In this document: positions 1-4,066 of the stretch, piece after piece
Position numbering within the stretch: position 1 is the stretch's first letter
How the letters are laid out: each line of letters begins with the position of its first letter
From: UBA791 sp963602355
Lineage (GTDB): Bacteria > Cyanobacteriota > Vampirovibrionia > Gastranaerophilales > Gastranaerophilaceae
DNA length: 8,420 nucleotides
Assembly (NCBI GenBank): GCA_963602355.1
Contig: CAVCIU010000055.1
Span: forward strand, 1 to 8,420
Direction of reading: 5' to 3'
The notes under the pieces: model-generated
What the model saw: the letters and a program-made list of their open reading frames with translations, nothing else
Databases searched by the model: none
Told to the model about the DNA's origin: nothing
Position numbers and translations under genes: made by a program

Positions 1-678
1 TCATACTACAGAGCAAGAGAAGTTGTTTTTGGCGAAGCTGAAAAACATTACAAAAAAGCTCTTAGATTAATTTCAAATGTTAAAAACACAAGAATGTTAA
101 AAGAATGCAGAAAACGTGTATTCAAAGAAATGGCAAAAACAGAAATTGACCCAAACAGAGAAGTTTTATACGTAGATTTAACAGGTGAAATCTTCTTAGT
201 TTGCGACAAATTCTCTAACCAAAATATTGAAAGAGAACTTGGTAAAATGGGTGTTCAAACAAGAAGAAGCCTTACAGTTGGTAGTTTCTTAAAAGATGCT
301 ATCATTCCAAAAATCTTTAGAAAAAATGATGAAGAAACTCACTTAGAAAGAGCAGAAAGAATGGCAAAACCTTATCTTATGAGAGATATCGGTGGTGATG
401 CTCTTGAATGTGTGTCAGACGTAGCTTATGCAGATAAAAAAGGTAAAGACGGTATTATTCACATTTCACCATTTACGTGTATGCCAGAAATTATGTCTCA
501 AAATATCTTCCCTAAAATGAGAGAAGAACACGATATTCCAATTTTGAGTTTAGTTATGGACGAACAAACTGGTAAAGCTGGTTATATCACAAGACTTGAA
601 GCATTTGTTGACTTAATGAGAAGAAAAAAACGTAAACTTCAACAACAAGCAACAGACAAAGAAGAGGCTAAAGTATAA
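1..678 (+). CDS. Acyl-CoA dehydratase activase-related protein, C-terminal part (5' end outside window)
   Basis: The open frame runs from base 1 without a stop to TAA at 676-678, giving 225 visible residues. The first ATG, at 94, is almost certainly internal because the upstream codons read as conserved protein (SYYRAREVVFGEAEKHY). The visible part resembles the C-terminal portion of large proteins annotated as 2-hydroxyacyl-CoA dehydratase activase-related (COG3580/COG3581, DUF2229 neighbourhood). Family-like stretches are DLTGEIFLV near visible residues 59-67, the glycines of MRDIGGDALE near 127-136, a cysteine motif SPFTCMPE with Cys160, and a terminal segment with MDEQTGKAGYITRLEAFVDL. 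Well-studied relatives activate radical dehydratases of amino-acid fermentation through an ATPase and a 4Fe-4S cluster; for this subgroup the substrate is unknown. The tail is Lys/Gln-rich. The next gene starts inside the stop codon (TAATG), so the two are probably translationally coupled. The family is fairly sure, the cellular role is not. Confidence 0.8.
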   Translation, partial: SYYRAREVVFGEAEKHYKKALRLISNVKNTRMLKECRKRVFKEMAKTEIDPNREVLYVDLTGEIFLVCDKFSNQNIERELGKMGVQTRRSLTVGSFLKDAIIPKIFRKNDEETHLERAERMAKPYLMRDIGGDALECVSDVAYADKKGKDGIIHISPFTCMPEIMSQNIFPKMREEHDIPILSLVMDEQTGKAGYITRLEAFVDLMRRKKRKLQQQATDKEEAKV

Positions 679-1496
679 TGATAAAATGCTTTAAAGAAGC
701 TTTTGATTTAGCTTACGAAAACCTAATATGTATTTCGCCGCTACTAATATTTATGATTGCGGTAACTTTATACTTAGGTGCAGCAAGAACTTCTATACTT
801 AATGCTGTTTCGTTGTGTTTCTCATTAGTAACTTTAATCATAATGTTTGCAATCTTTTTTGCAGGTTGGTTCTATATGATAAAAATGGCTATCGTTAACA
901 CTAGTTTTAGTATTATCGACTTGAAGAAGGACTTTGAATTATTAAAATTCTTCTCAACAGGTGTTTCTGATTACTTTTTAACCTTTATATATTTTATATT
1001 ATGTTCACTAACTATTTTAGGATTAGTTTATACAGCAGACTATTTTATCGCACTAAAATTTATCGGTAAAGTTGGACTAACTATAAACAATTTAGTTCAA
1101 ATACAAGATATCTCAACTTGGCAATATTTGCTTGTTGATTTAACTTATATCCAAATTATAAAATTATCTGGCTGGCTATTTTTGTTTACTGTTTCATCAA
1201 TGATTTATGCCCTATTTACTTTGATGTGGGTTCCTTATTTGATGTTCAGAACAAAAAACGTATTCAAAGCTCTTTGGTATTCAATCATTGATGCGTTTAC
1301 ATCTCCAAAAATTCTAACATTATTGCTAAGCTTAATTATAATTAATTTCATTTTTGCGATAATAAATTCATATATTATTCTTAATCCGATATTGTATTTC
1401 ATAATGACAATAATCTATATTTTCTTTATTGTTCATATGTCAATGTTGGTATTCTTGTATTACTATAAAAAATATACTTATGAACACGAAGACTAA
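678..1496 (+). CDS. Multi-pass membrane protein of unknown function
   Basis: The protein is 272 aa and very hydrophobic, with about six likely membrane segments near residues 17-34, 43-70, 100-125, 163-190, 210-229 and 234-262. It begins with a short amphipathic stretch (MIKCFKEAFDLAYEN) and ends in a charged tail (YYYKKYTYEHED). I do not recognise a family motif, and no catalytic or transport signature is visible. The start is supported by the TAATG overlap with the preceding stop and by AGAGG about ten bases upstream. It overlaps the start of miaA by 17 bases, so it sits in the middle of a tightly packed three-gene unit, but neither neighbour suggests its job. The general layout (short N-terminal helix, then paired helices with cytoplasmic loops rich in Lys) resembles uncharacterised integral membrane families found near housekeeping genes. 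A function should not be assigned from this sequence alone. Confidence 0.8.
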   Translation: MIKCFKEAFDLAYENLICISPLLIFMIAVTLYLGAARTSILNAVSLCFSLVTLIIMFAIFFAGWFYMIKMAIVNTSFSIIDLKKDFELLKFFSTGVSDYFLTFIYFILCSLTILGLVYTADYFIALKFIGKVGLTINNLVQIQDISTWQYLLVDLTYIQIIKLSGWLFLFTVSSMIYALFTLMWVPYLMFRTKNVFKALWYSIIDAFTSPKILTLLLSLIIINFIFAIINSYIILNPILYFIMTIIYIFFIVHMSMLVFLYYYKKYTYEHED

Positions 1497-2343
1497 ACCA
1501 AAAGTAATAGCAATAGCAGCACCAACCGCATCAGGAAAAACAGCTTATGCAATTGAACTTGCAAAGCAAATTGATGGCGAAATAATTTCTGCGGATTCAA
1601 GAATAATTTATAAAGGCTTTGATATTGTTTGTGCAAAACCAACAAAAGAGGAAATGCAAAACGTTCCACATTATATGATTGATATTGTGGAACCAGAAGT
1701 CGATTATAGTGTAGCAAATTACGTTGATGATGCGACAGTTGCTATTAATAATATTTTAGCTAAAGGAAAAACTCCGATTATTGTAGGTGGAACTGGATTA
1801 TATTTTAAAGCTCTACTTGAAGGTTGGGCACTTCCTCGAGTTGAACCAAATTATGAATTAAGAGAAGAACTTGAAAAATTTGAAATAGAAAATCTTTTAG
1901 AACAATTGAAAACTCTTGATGAAAAAACTTATAACCAAATGATTGTCGAACCTAAAAAAAGAAAAATTATTAGAGCTATAGAAGTTTGCAAATCACTTGG
2001 CGAAGCTATGTCGAATTATTCTAATCAAAAAGAGGCTCCTTACGAGGTTGAATGGATTGGAATTGGAATGACAAGAGAAGAATTGTATGAAAGAGTAAAT
2101 AAACGTGTTGATATAATGGTTGAAATGGGCGCAGTTCAAGAAACAGAAAACCTACTAAAAAAACACGGAAGAATAAAAAATTTAATATCAACAATTGGTT
2201 ATAACGAAATAATTCAATACTTAGATAAAGAAATTACACTTGATAGAGCGATTGAACTTATCAAACAACATTCTAGAAATTATGCAAAAAGACAGTTAAC
2301 ATGGTTTAGAAAAAATGCGAATTTAGATTATCAAGATAGATAA
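1480..2343 (+). CDS. miaA: tRNA dimethylallyltransferase MiaA
   Basis: MiaA (287 aa; family about 300) transfers a dimethylallyl group from DMAPP to N6 of A37 in tRNAs that read UNN codons, in the cytoplasm. Recognisable elements in order: P-loop APTASGKT (residues 14-21), the substrate-contact segment ADSRIIYKGFDIVCAKPT (38-55) with the key Asp39, GGTGLYFKALLEG (103-115), the insertion domain (about 120-200), and the C-terminal signature TIGYNEII followed by HSRNYAKRQLTWFRKN (264-279). Small departures: the usual DS-x-Q-VY is DSRII, and IGTAKP is IVCAKP. The ATG at 1480 is preferred over the in-frame ATG at 1429, because homologues begin just before the P-loop and the extra N-terminus only mirrors the membrane-protein coding sequence in another frame. 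No clear ribosome-binding site precedes 1480, so translation probably depends on the 17-base overlap with the preceding gene. A strong hairpin follows the stop. Confidence 0.93.
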   Translation: MNTKTKPKVIAIAAPTASGKTAYAIELAKQIDGEIISADSRIIYKGFDIVCAKPTKEEMQNVPHYMIDIVEPEVDYSVANYVDDATVAINNILAKGKTPIIVGGTGLYFKALLEGWALPRVEPNYELREELEKFEIENLLEQLKTLDEKTYNQMIVEPKKRKIIRAIEVCKSLGEAMSNYSNQKEAPYEVEWIGIGMTREELYERVNKRVDIMVEMGAVQETENLLKKHGRIKNLISTIGYNEIIQYLDKEITLDRAIELIKQHSRNYAKRQLTWFRKNANLDYQDR

Positions 2344-2344
2344 T

Positions 2345-2382
2345 AAAAAAAAGAGGGCGAATGCTGAAGCATTCGCCCTCTT
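2345..2382. terminator. Bidirectional intrinsic terminator between miaA and the minus-strand pair
   Basis: There is a perfect 14-bp stem, 2351-2364 paired with 2369-2382 (arm AAGAGGGCGAATGC), closed by a TGAA loop. On the minus strand the hairpin is followed by a run of U from the A tract at 2345-2352, which makes it a textbook terminator for the gene ending at 2400. On the plus strand it is followed only by TTAAAATATTT, so termination of miaA mRNA would rest mainly on stem strength. Confidence 0.9.
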
Positions 2383-2399
2383 AAAATATTTAAAATTAA

Positions 2400-2732
2400 C
2401 TATTTTGTAACCGTTGTAGCTGCACCAGCTAAGTTTGTACAAAATGCTGTAAAACTACCGAAGATATCGGCAATTTTTTTACCAGTTTTTGATTCAGCAG
2501 CTTTTGCTAAAGGTTCTAAAGCTTTGTTATCCTTAGCAGCTTCTTTGATAGAATCAGTGATACCATCAGAATAAGCAGCTTTATCTGTTTCTACATTCTT
2601 TTTAAACTCATCTGCACCTTGAGATAAATTATTAATTGTTGCCATAGTTTTTTGAGTTTTGCTAATAGCATCCATAGCATCAATTTTTGGTAATTCAGCT
2701 CTGAAAGAAACATTTGAAACTGGTCTAATCAT
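2400..2732 (-). CDS. Small alpha-helical protein with N-terminal VSFRA element, unknown function
   Basis: The protein is 110 aa, rich in Ala, Lys, Asp and Thr, and predicted mainly helical. After a short N-terminus (MIRPVSN) comes VSFRAELPK (residues 8-16), which matches in position and character the VAFKGTPD element of the gene upstream. The rest is a polar helix with several Lys/Asp pairs (about 17-90) and a mildly hydrophobic C-terminal segment (about 88-108, FGSFTAFCTNLAGAATTV) that may pack on a membrane or a partner. There is no classical signal peptide and no known catalytic motif. The start is well supported by the Shine-Dalgarno sequence AGGAAGG at 2743-2749, ten bases upstream, which overlaps the stop of the preceding gene. 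The two genes are 15 bases apart and so form one unit, terminated by the hairpin at 2351-2382. I do not recognise the family; it may be lineage-specific. Confidence 0.75.
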   Translation of the reverse strand: MIRPVSNVSFRAELPKIDAMDAISKTQKTMATINNLSQGADEFKKNVETDKAAYSDGITDSIKEAAKDNKALEPLAKAAESKTGKKIADIFGSFTAFCTNLAGAATTVTK

Positions 2733-2742
2733 ATAACACTTA

Positions 2743-2749
2743 CCTTCCT
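2743..2749 (-). promoter_or_regulatory. Shine-Dalgarno site of the 2400-2732 gene
   Basis: AGGAAGG on the minus strand lies ten bases before the ATG at 2732 and overlaps the TAG stop (2748-2750) of the upstream gene. This fixes the start of the downstream gene and suggests ribosomes finishing the first frame can re-initiate on the second. Confidence 0.7.
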
Positions 2750-3341
2750 ACACATCATCGTCATGATCTAAATCTAAATCTGGTTCATCGTAACTACCAG
2801 AAGTTGGATTGCTGTCATAACTATTATAATTATTGTCTGTTGCTTTGTCAATAGCATTGTTAACTAAATCTTCAGTTTGTTCAGAAACAGGTTTTTTAAC
2901 AAGACCGAAGTCTTTCATTGCAACACCAAGAGCTGCACCACCTGCGATTGTATTAACAACGATTTTATCTATATTTAACTTTTTAACTTTGTCTACTAAA
3001 TTTGTTACTTTGCTAGCATTTTCAGCTGATTTTTCACCAATTTTTTCAACAATTTTATCAGTACCTTTACCCAAAGTACCAGTAATCATATCAGCAGCTT
3101 TGCCTAAACAAATTTTGGTTGCTGTAAATGCAATAGCAACACCCAATGCTTTTGAAGCAAATTTACTAATCTTGCCCATAATACCGTTGTTGTCAGAATT
3201 TTCTGACATACGAATAAATTCATCTTGTTTAGAACGCAAAGCCTCTAAATCAGGAGTACCTTTAAACGCAACTTGGTTTTGTGGCTGAGCCAACTTGTTT
3301 AAATATATTTGATTAGTATTTACAGAATTTACTGATTGCAT
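2748..3341 (-). CDS. Small protein with N-terminal VAFKG element and acidic tail, unknown function
   Basis: The protein is 197 aa. The polar, Asn/Gln-rich N-terminus (residues 1-23) is followed by QVAFKGTPDLEAL (23-35), which matches the VSFRAELPK element of the next gene. A helical region (about 36-60) leads to a hydrophobic, Ala-rich stretch (about 61-87) and a second one (127-143, IVVNTIAGGAALGVAMK); both could be membrane-associated or buried helices. Lys-rich helices lie between them (about 88-125). The C-terminus is low-complexity, Asn/Ser/Tyr-rich, and ends in a strongly acidic run (DEPDLDLDHDDDV). No signal peptide or enzyme motif is visible. The ATG at 3341 has no good Shine-Dalgarno sequence, but it is the only sensible start before the conserved element. 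A long plus-strand frame on the opposite strand is a shadow. A structural, surface or secreted accessory role is conceivable but not shown; I do not recognise the family. Confidence 0.75.
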   Translation of the reverse strand: MQSVNSVNTNQIYLNKLAQPQNQVAFKGTPDLEALRSKQDEFIRMSENSDNNGIMGKISKFASKALGVAIAFTATKICLGKAADMITGTLGKGTDKIVEKIGEKSAENASKVTNLVDKVKKLNIDKIVVNTIAGGAALGVAMKDFGLVKKPVSEQTEDLVNNAIDKATDNNYNSYDSNPTSGSYDEPDLDLDHDDDV

Positions 3342-3475
3342 TTTTTCACACTAAATAATATTTATAAACTACCTACATAAAAATAAAAACATTCTTTTCA
3401 AAATTTTTGCTATTAAATACTCAATTATTAAAGTTTTTGTTACAAACGTTAACATGTCAAAACACGCATGGGGAC

Positions 3476-3489
3476 ATGGTTTGAGCATG
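3476..3489 (+). repeat. Direct repeat copy 1 (ATGGTTTGAGCATG)
   Basis: ATGGTTTGAGCATG here recurs as ATGGTTTTGAGCTTG at 3705-3719 (one inserted T, one substitution). Copy 2 contains the TTGAGC that I propose as the -35 of the ppiC promoter. Copy 1 is also followed, 18 bases after TTGAGC, by TAAAAA. The copies could be duplicated promoter or operator segments. Confidence 0.4.
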
Positions 3490-3521
3490 ATTTGATAAAA
3501 TTTCTAAAAATGTCTCAAACC
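3478..3521. repeat. 8-bp inverted repeat with 28-base spacer
   Basis: GGTTTGAG (3478-3485) and CTCAAACC (3514-3521) are exact reverse complements. They flank an AT-rich spacer containing TTTGATAAAATTTC. This could be an operator or a long stem-loop. There is no U tract, so it is not a terminator. Confidence 0.5.
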
Positions 3522-3534
3522 TCAATAAAAAGGC

Positions 3535-3560
3535 AAAAAAAATAGCTGCTACTGCAGCTA
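3535..3560 (-). terminator. Intrinsic terminator of the minus-strand small transcript
   Basis: A 7-bp perfect stem (TAGCTGC, 3543-3549, with GCAGCTA, 3554-3560) with a four-base loop is followed on the minus strand by eight U (3535-3542) and GCC. The orientation is clear because the plus strand has no U tract after the hairpin. No annotated gene ends here, so it implies a transcript starting between this point and ppiC. Confidence 0.65.
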
Positions 3561-3641
3561 GTACTTCATAATCTTGGGAGGAGATTTGGGGATAGTTGTA
3601 CATGCATGATAATTCAAGAATTTTTTTTTTGTTAGTTCCAT
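3558..3641 (-). CDS. Possible 27-residue small protein inside the candidate transcript
   Basis: ATG at 3641 opens a frame of 27 codons ending with TAG at 3558-3560. The peptide starts MELTKKKFLNYHAC and ends IPKSPPKIMKY: basic, with a Pro-rich C-terminal half and a single Cys. The stop codon forms the first three bases of the terminator stem, so ORF and terminator are packed without a spare base. A run of ten A encodes the Lys triplet. Against translation: there is no Shine-Dalgarno sequence before the ATG, and codons such as CCC and AAG are rarer in the neighbouring genes. I recognise no family. It could be a real peptide gene, or a chance frame in an RNA gene. Confidence 0.3.
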   Translation of the reverse strand: MELTKKKFLNYHACTTIPKSPPKIMKY

Positions 3642-3673
3642 GCTTTTTATTTTTACAATTCGTTACAATCTGA
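3602..3673 (+). CDS. Possible 23-residue hydrophobic peptide (weak)
   Basis: ATG at 3602 opens 23 codons to TGA at 3671-3673. The peptide MHDNSRIFFLLVPCFLFLQF plus three residues is a polar start followed by one uninterrupted hydrophobic stretch. The purine-rich GGGAGGAG (3576-3583) lies too far upstream of this ATG for normal initiation, although an in-frame TTG at 3596 would be 12 bases away. The hydrophobicity largely follows from the T-rich DNA, so this may be chance. It is listed because it overlaps the opposite-strand small transcript. Confidence 0.15.
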   Translation: MHDNSRIFFLLVPCFLFLQFVTI

Positions 3674-3694
3674 ATTAAAACATGAAGAAAAGTT

Positions 3695-3723
3695 AGTATT
3701 CATCATGGTTTTGAGCTTGTCAA
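3695..3723 (-). promoter_or_regulatory. Candidate promoter of the minus-strand small transcript
   Basis: The minus strand carries the exact consensus TTGACA at 3718-3723 and, after 17 bases, AATACT at 3695-3700 (four of six positions match TATAAT). The expected start is near 3688. The -35 lies directly next to the proposed -35 of the ppiC promoter in the interleaved sequence TTGAGCTTGTCAAG, so the two promoters would diverge from shared DNA. Confidence 0.4.
3705..3719 (+). repeat. Direct repeat copy 2 (ATGGTTTTGAGCTTG)
   Basis: This is the second copy of the element at 3476-3489, about 229 bases downstream. It overlaps the proposed -35 hexamers of the two divergent promoters at 3695-3723 and 3711-3741, so a protein bound here could affect both directions. 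Confidence 0.4.
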
Positions 3724-3741
3724 GAATTTTTATTATATAAT
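3711..3741 (+). promoter_or_regulatory. Candidate promoter of the ppiC-pepP-spoU-dnaA operon
   Basis: TATAAT at 3736-3741 is a perfect -10 element and lies 32 bases before the ppiC start codon. TTGAGC at 3711-3716 is the best -35 at a long 19-base spacing; TTGTCA at 3717-3722 paired with TAATTT at 3741-3746 is an alternative. The ribosome-binding site AGGAG (3761-3765) follows. Confidence 0.5.
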
Positions 3742-3772
3742 AATTTTATACAAATAAAAAAGGAGAAAATTT

Positions 3773-4063
3773 ATGTACGAAAGTGTTAGAGCAAGCCATA
3801 TTCTAGTACAAACAGAAGATGAAGCTAAACAATTATTAGAAGAAATTAAATCAGGTAAAGTTGCATTTGAAGATGCAGCAGCAATGCACTCACTTTGCCC
3901 ATCAGGTGCTAGAGGTGGAGACTTAGGCTTCTTTACTAAAGGTCAAATGGTTAAACCTTTTGAAGATGCAGCTTTTTCAATGAAAAAAGGTGAAGTTTCA
4001 AACCCTATTCAAACACAATTCGGTTGGCACTTAATTCAATTAGTAGATGCAAAGGAAGCTTAA
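3773..4063 (+). CDS. ppiC: Single-domain parvulin peptidyl-prolyl cis-trans isomerase
   Basis: The protein is 96 aa, the size of Escherichia coli PpiC (93 aa), and consists only of the parvulin domain with no signal peptide, so it should act in the cytoplasm on prolyl bonds of folding proteins. The family pattern is complete: ASHILV with His9, the active-site Cys42 in HSLCPSGARGGDLG (39-52), GQMVKPFEDAAF (57-68) with substrate-pocket Met59 and Phe63, and the closing TQFGWHLIQL (81-90) with His86. The start is fixed by AGGAG at 3761-3765, seven bases before the ATG. It is the first gene of the operon, preceded by a TATAAT promoter, and is followed after three bases by an aminopeptidase P gene whose ribosome-binding site AAGGAAG (4052-4058) lies within its last codons. 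Pairing a prolyl isomerase with an Xaa-Pro peptidase is a plausible functional link. The family call is very firm; the symbol is by analogy. Confidence 0.93.
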   Translation: MYESVRASHILVQTEDEAKQLLEEIKSGKVAFEDAAAMHSLCPSGARGGDLGFFTKGQMVKPFEDAAFSMKKGEVSNPIQTQFGWHLIQLVDAKEA

Positions 4064-4066
4064 TTT

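Larger units (their letters stand above)
3535..3688 (-). ncRNA. Candidate small RNA or mini-mRNA, about 154 nt
   Basis: A complete minimal transcription unit can be read on the minus strand: a consensus -35 (TTGACA) and a -10-like AATACT 17 bases later, an expected start near 3688, and an intrinsic terminator ending at 3535. The predicted RNA has an AU-rich 5' part, a C-rich stretch (complement of 3576-3591) that could base-pair with G-rich targets such as Shine-Dalgarno sequences, and a 3' hairpin with U tail. It also contains a 27-codon ORF. It does not resemble 6S, tmRNA, SRP RNA or RNase P RNA. Whether it acts as RNA, as peptide mRNA, or as both is open; the transcript boundaries are inferred. 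Confidence 0.4.
3342..3772. other. 431-base intergenic region with dense regulatory and RNA-like structure
   Basis: This is the only gap above 300 bases in the window. It separates the divergent minus-strand pair from the ppiC-dnaA operon. It contains an inverted repeat (3478-3521), a two-copy direct repeat (3476-3489 and 3705-3719), a minus-strand promoter, small ORF and intrinsic terminator (3535-3723), a G-rich patch (3576-3591), a ten-T run (3621-3630), nine CATG tetranucleotides between 3453 and 3707, and the ppiC promoter and ribosome-binding site. I found no tRNA-like cloverleaf and no recognisable riboswitch. The 3342-3450 part is plain AT-rich DNA that presumably holds the promoter of the minus-strand pair, with TATTAT at 3355-3360 as one weak candidate -10 element. 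Confidence 0.7.

Noticed and set aside
1429..1479. In-frame upstream ATG giving miaA 17 extra N-terminal residues
   Set aside because: The extra residues are the membrane-protein coding sequence read in another frame, and MiaA homologues begin just before the P-loop, as the ATG at 1480 does.
1493..1717. 74-codon minus-strand frame inside miaA
   Set aside because: Antisense shadow, Leu/Val/His-rich with no start signal; miaA is certain on the other strand.
2833..3288. 151-codon open frame on the plus strand
   Set aside because: It is exactly opposite the minus-strand 197-residue gene, its composition (Ser/Leu/Ile/Pro-rich) is what antisense of that gene gives, and there is no ribosome-binding site.
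3621..3630. Ten-T run as a plus-strand terminator
   Set aside because: The only stem before it is AATT/AATT with a four-base loop, too weak for intrinsic termination.
3746..3754. TTATACAAA as a DnaA box
   Set aside because: It departs from TTWTNCACA at the second-last base, it is single, and no cluster is visible. I see no origin in the window.
3342..3772. CRISPR array or tRNA in the long gap
   Set aside because: There are only two loosely similar copies of one short element and no regular spacing; no acceptor or T-loop sequence of a tRNA is present.
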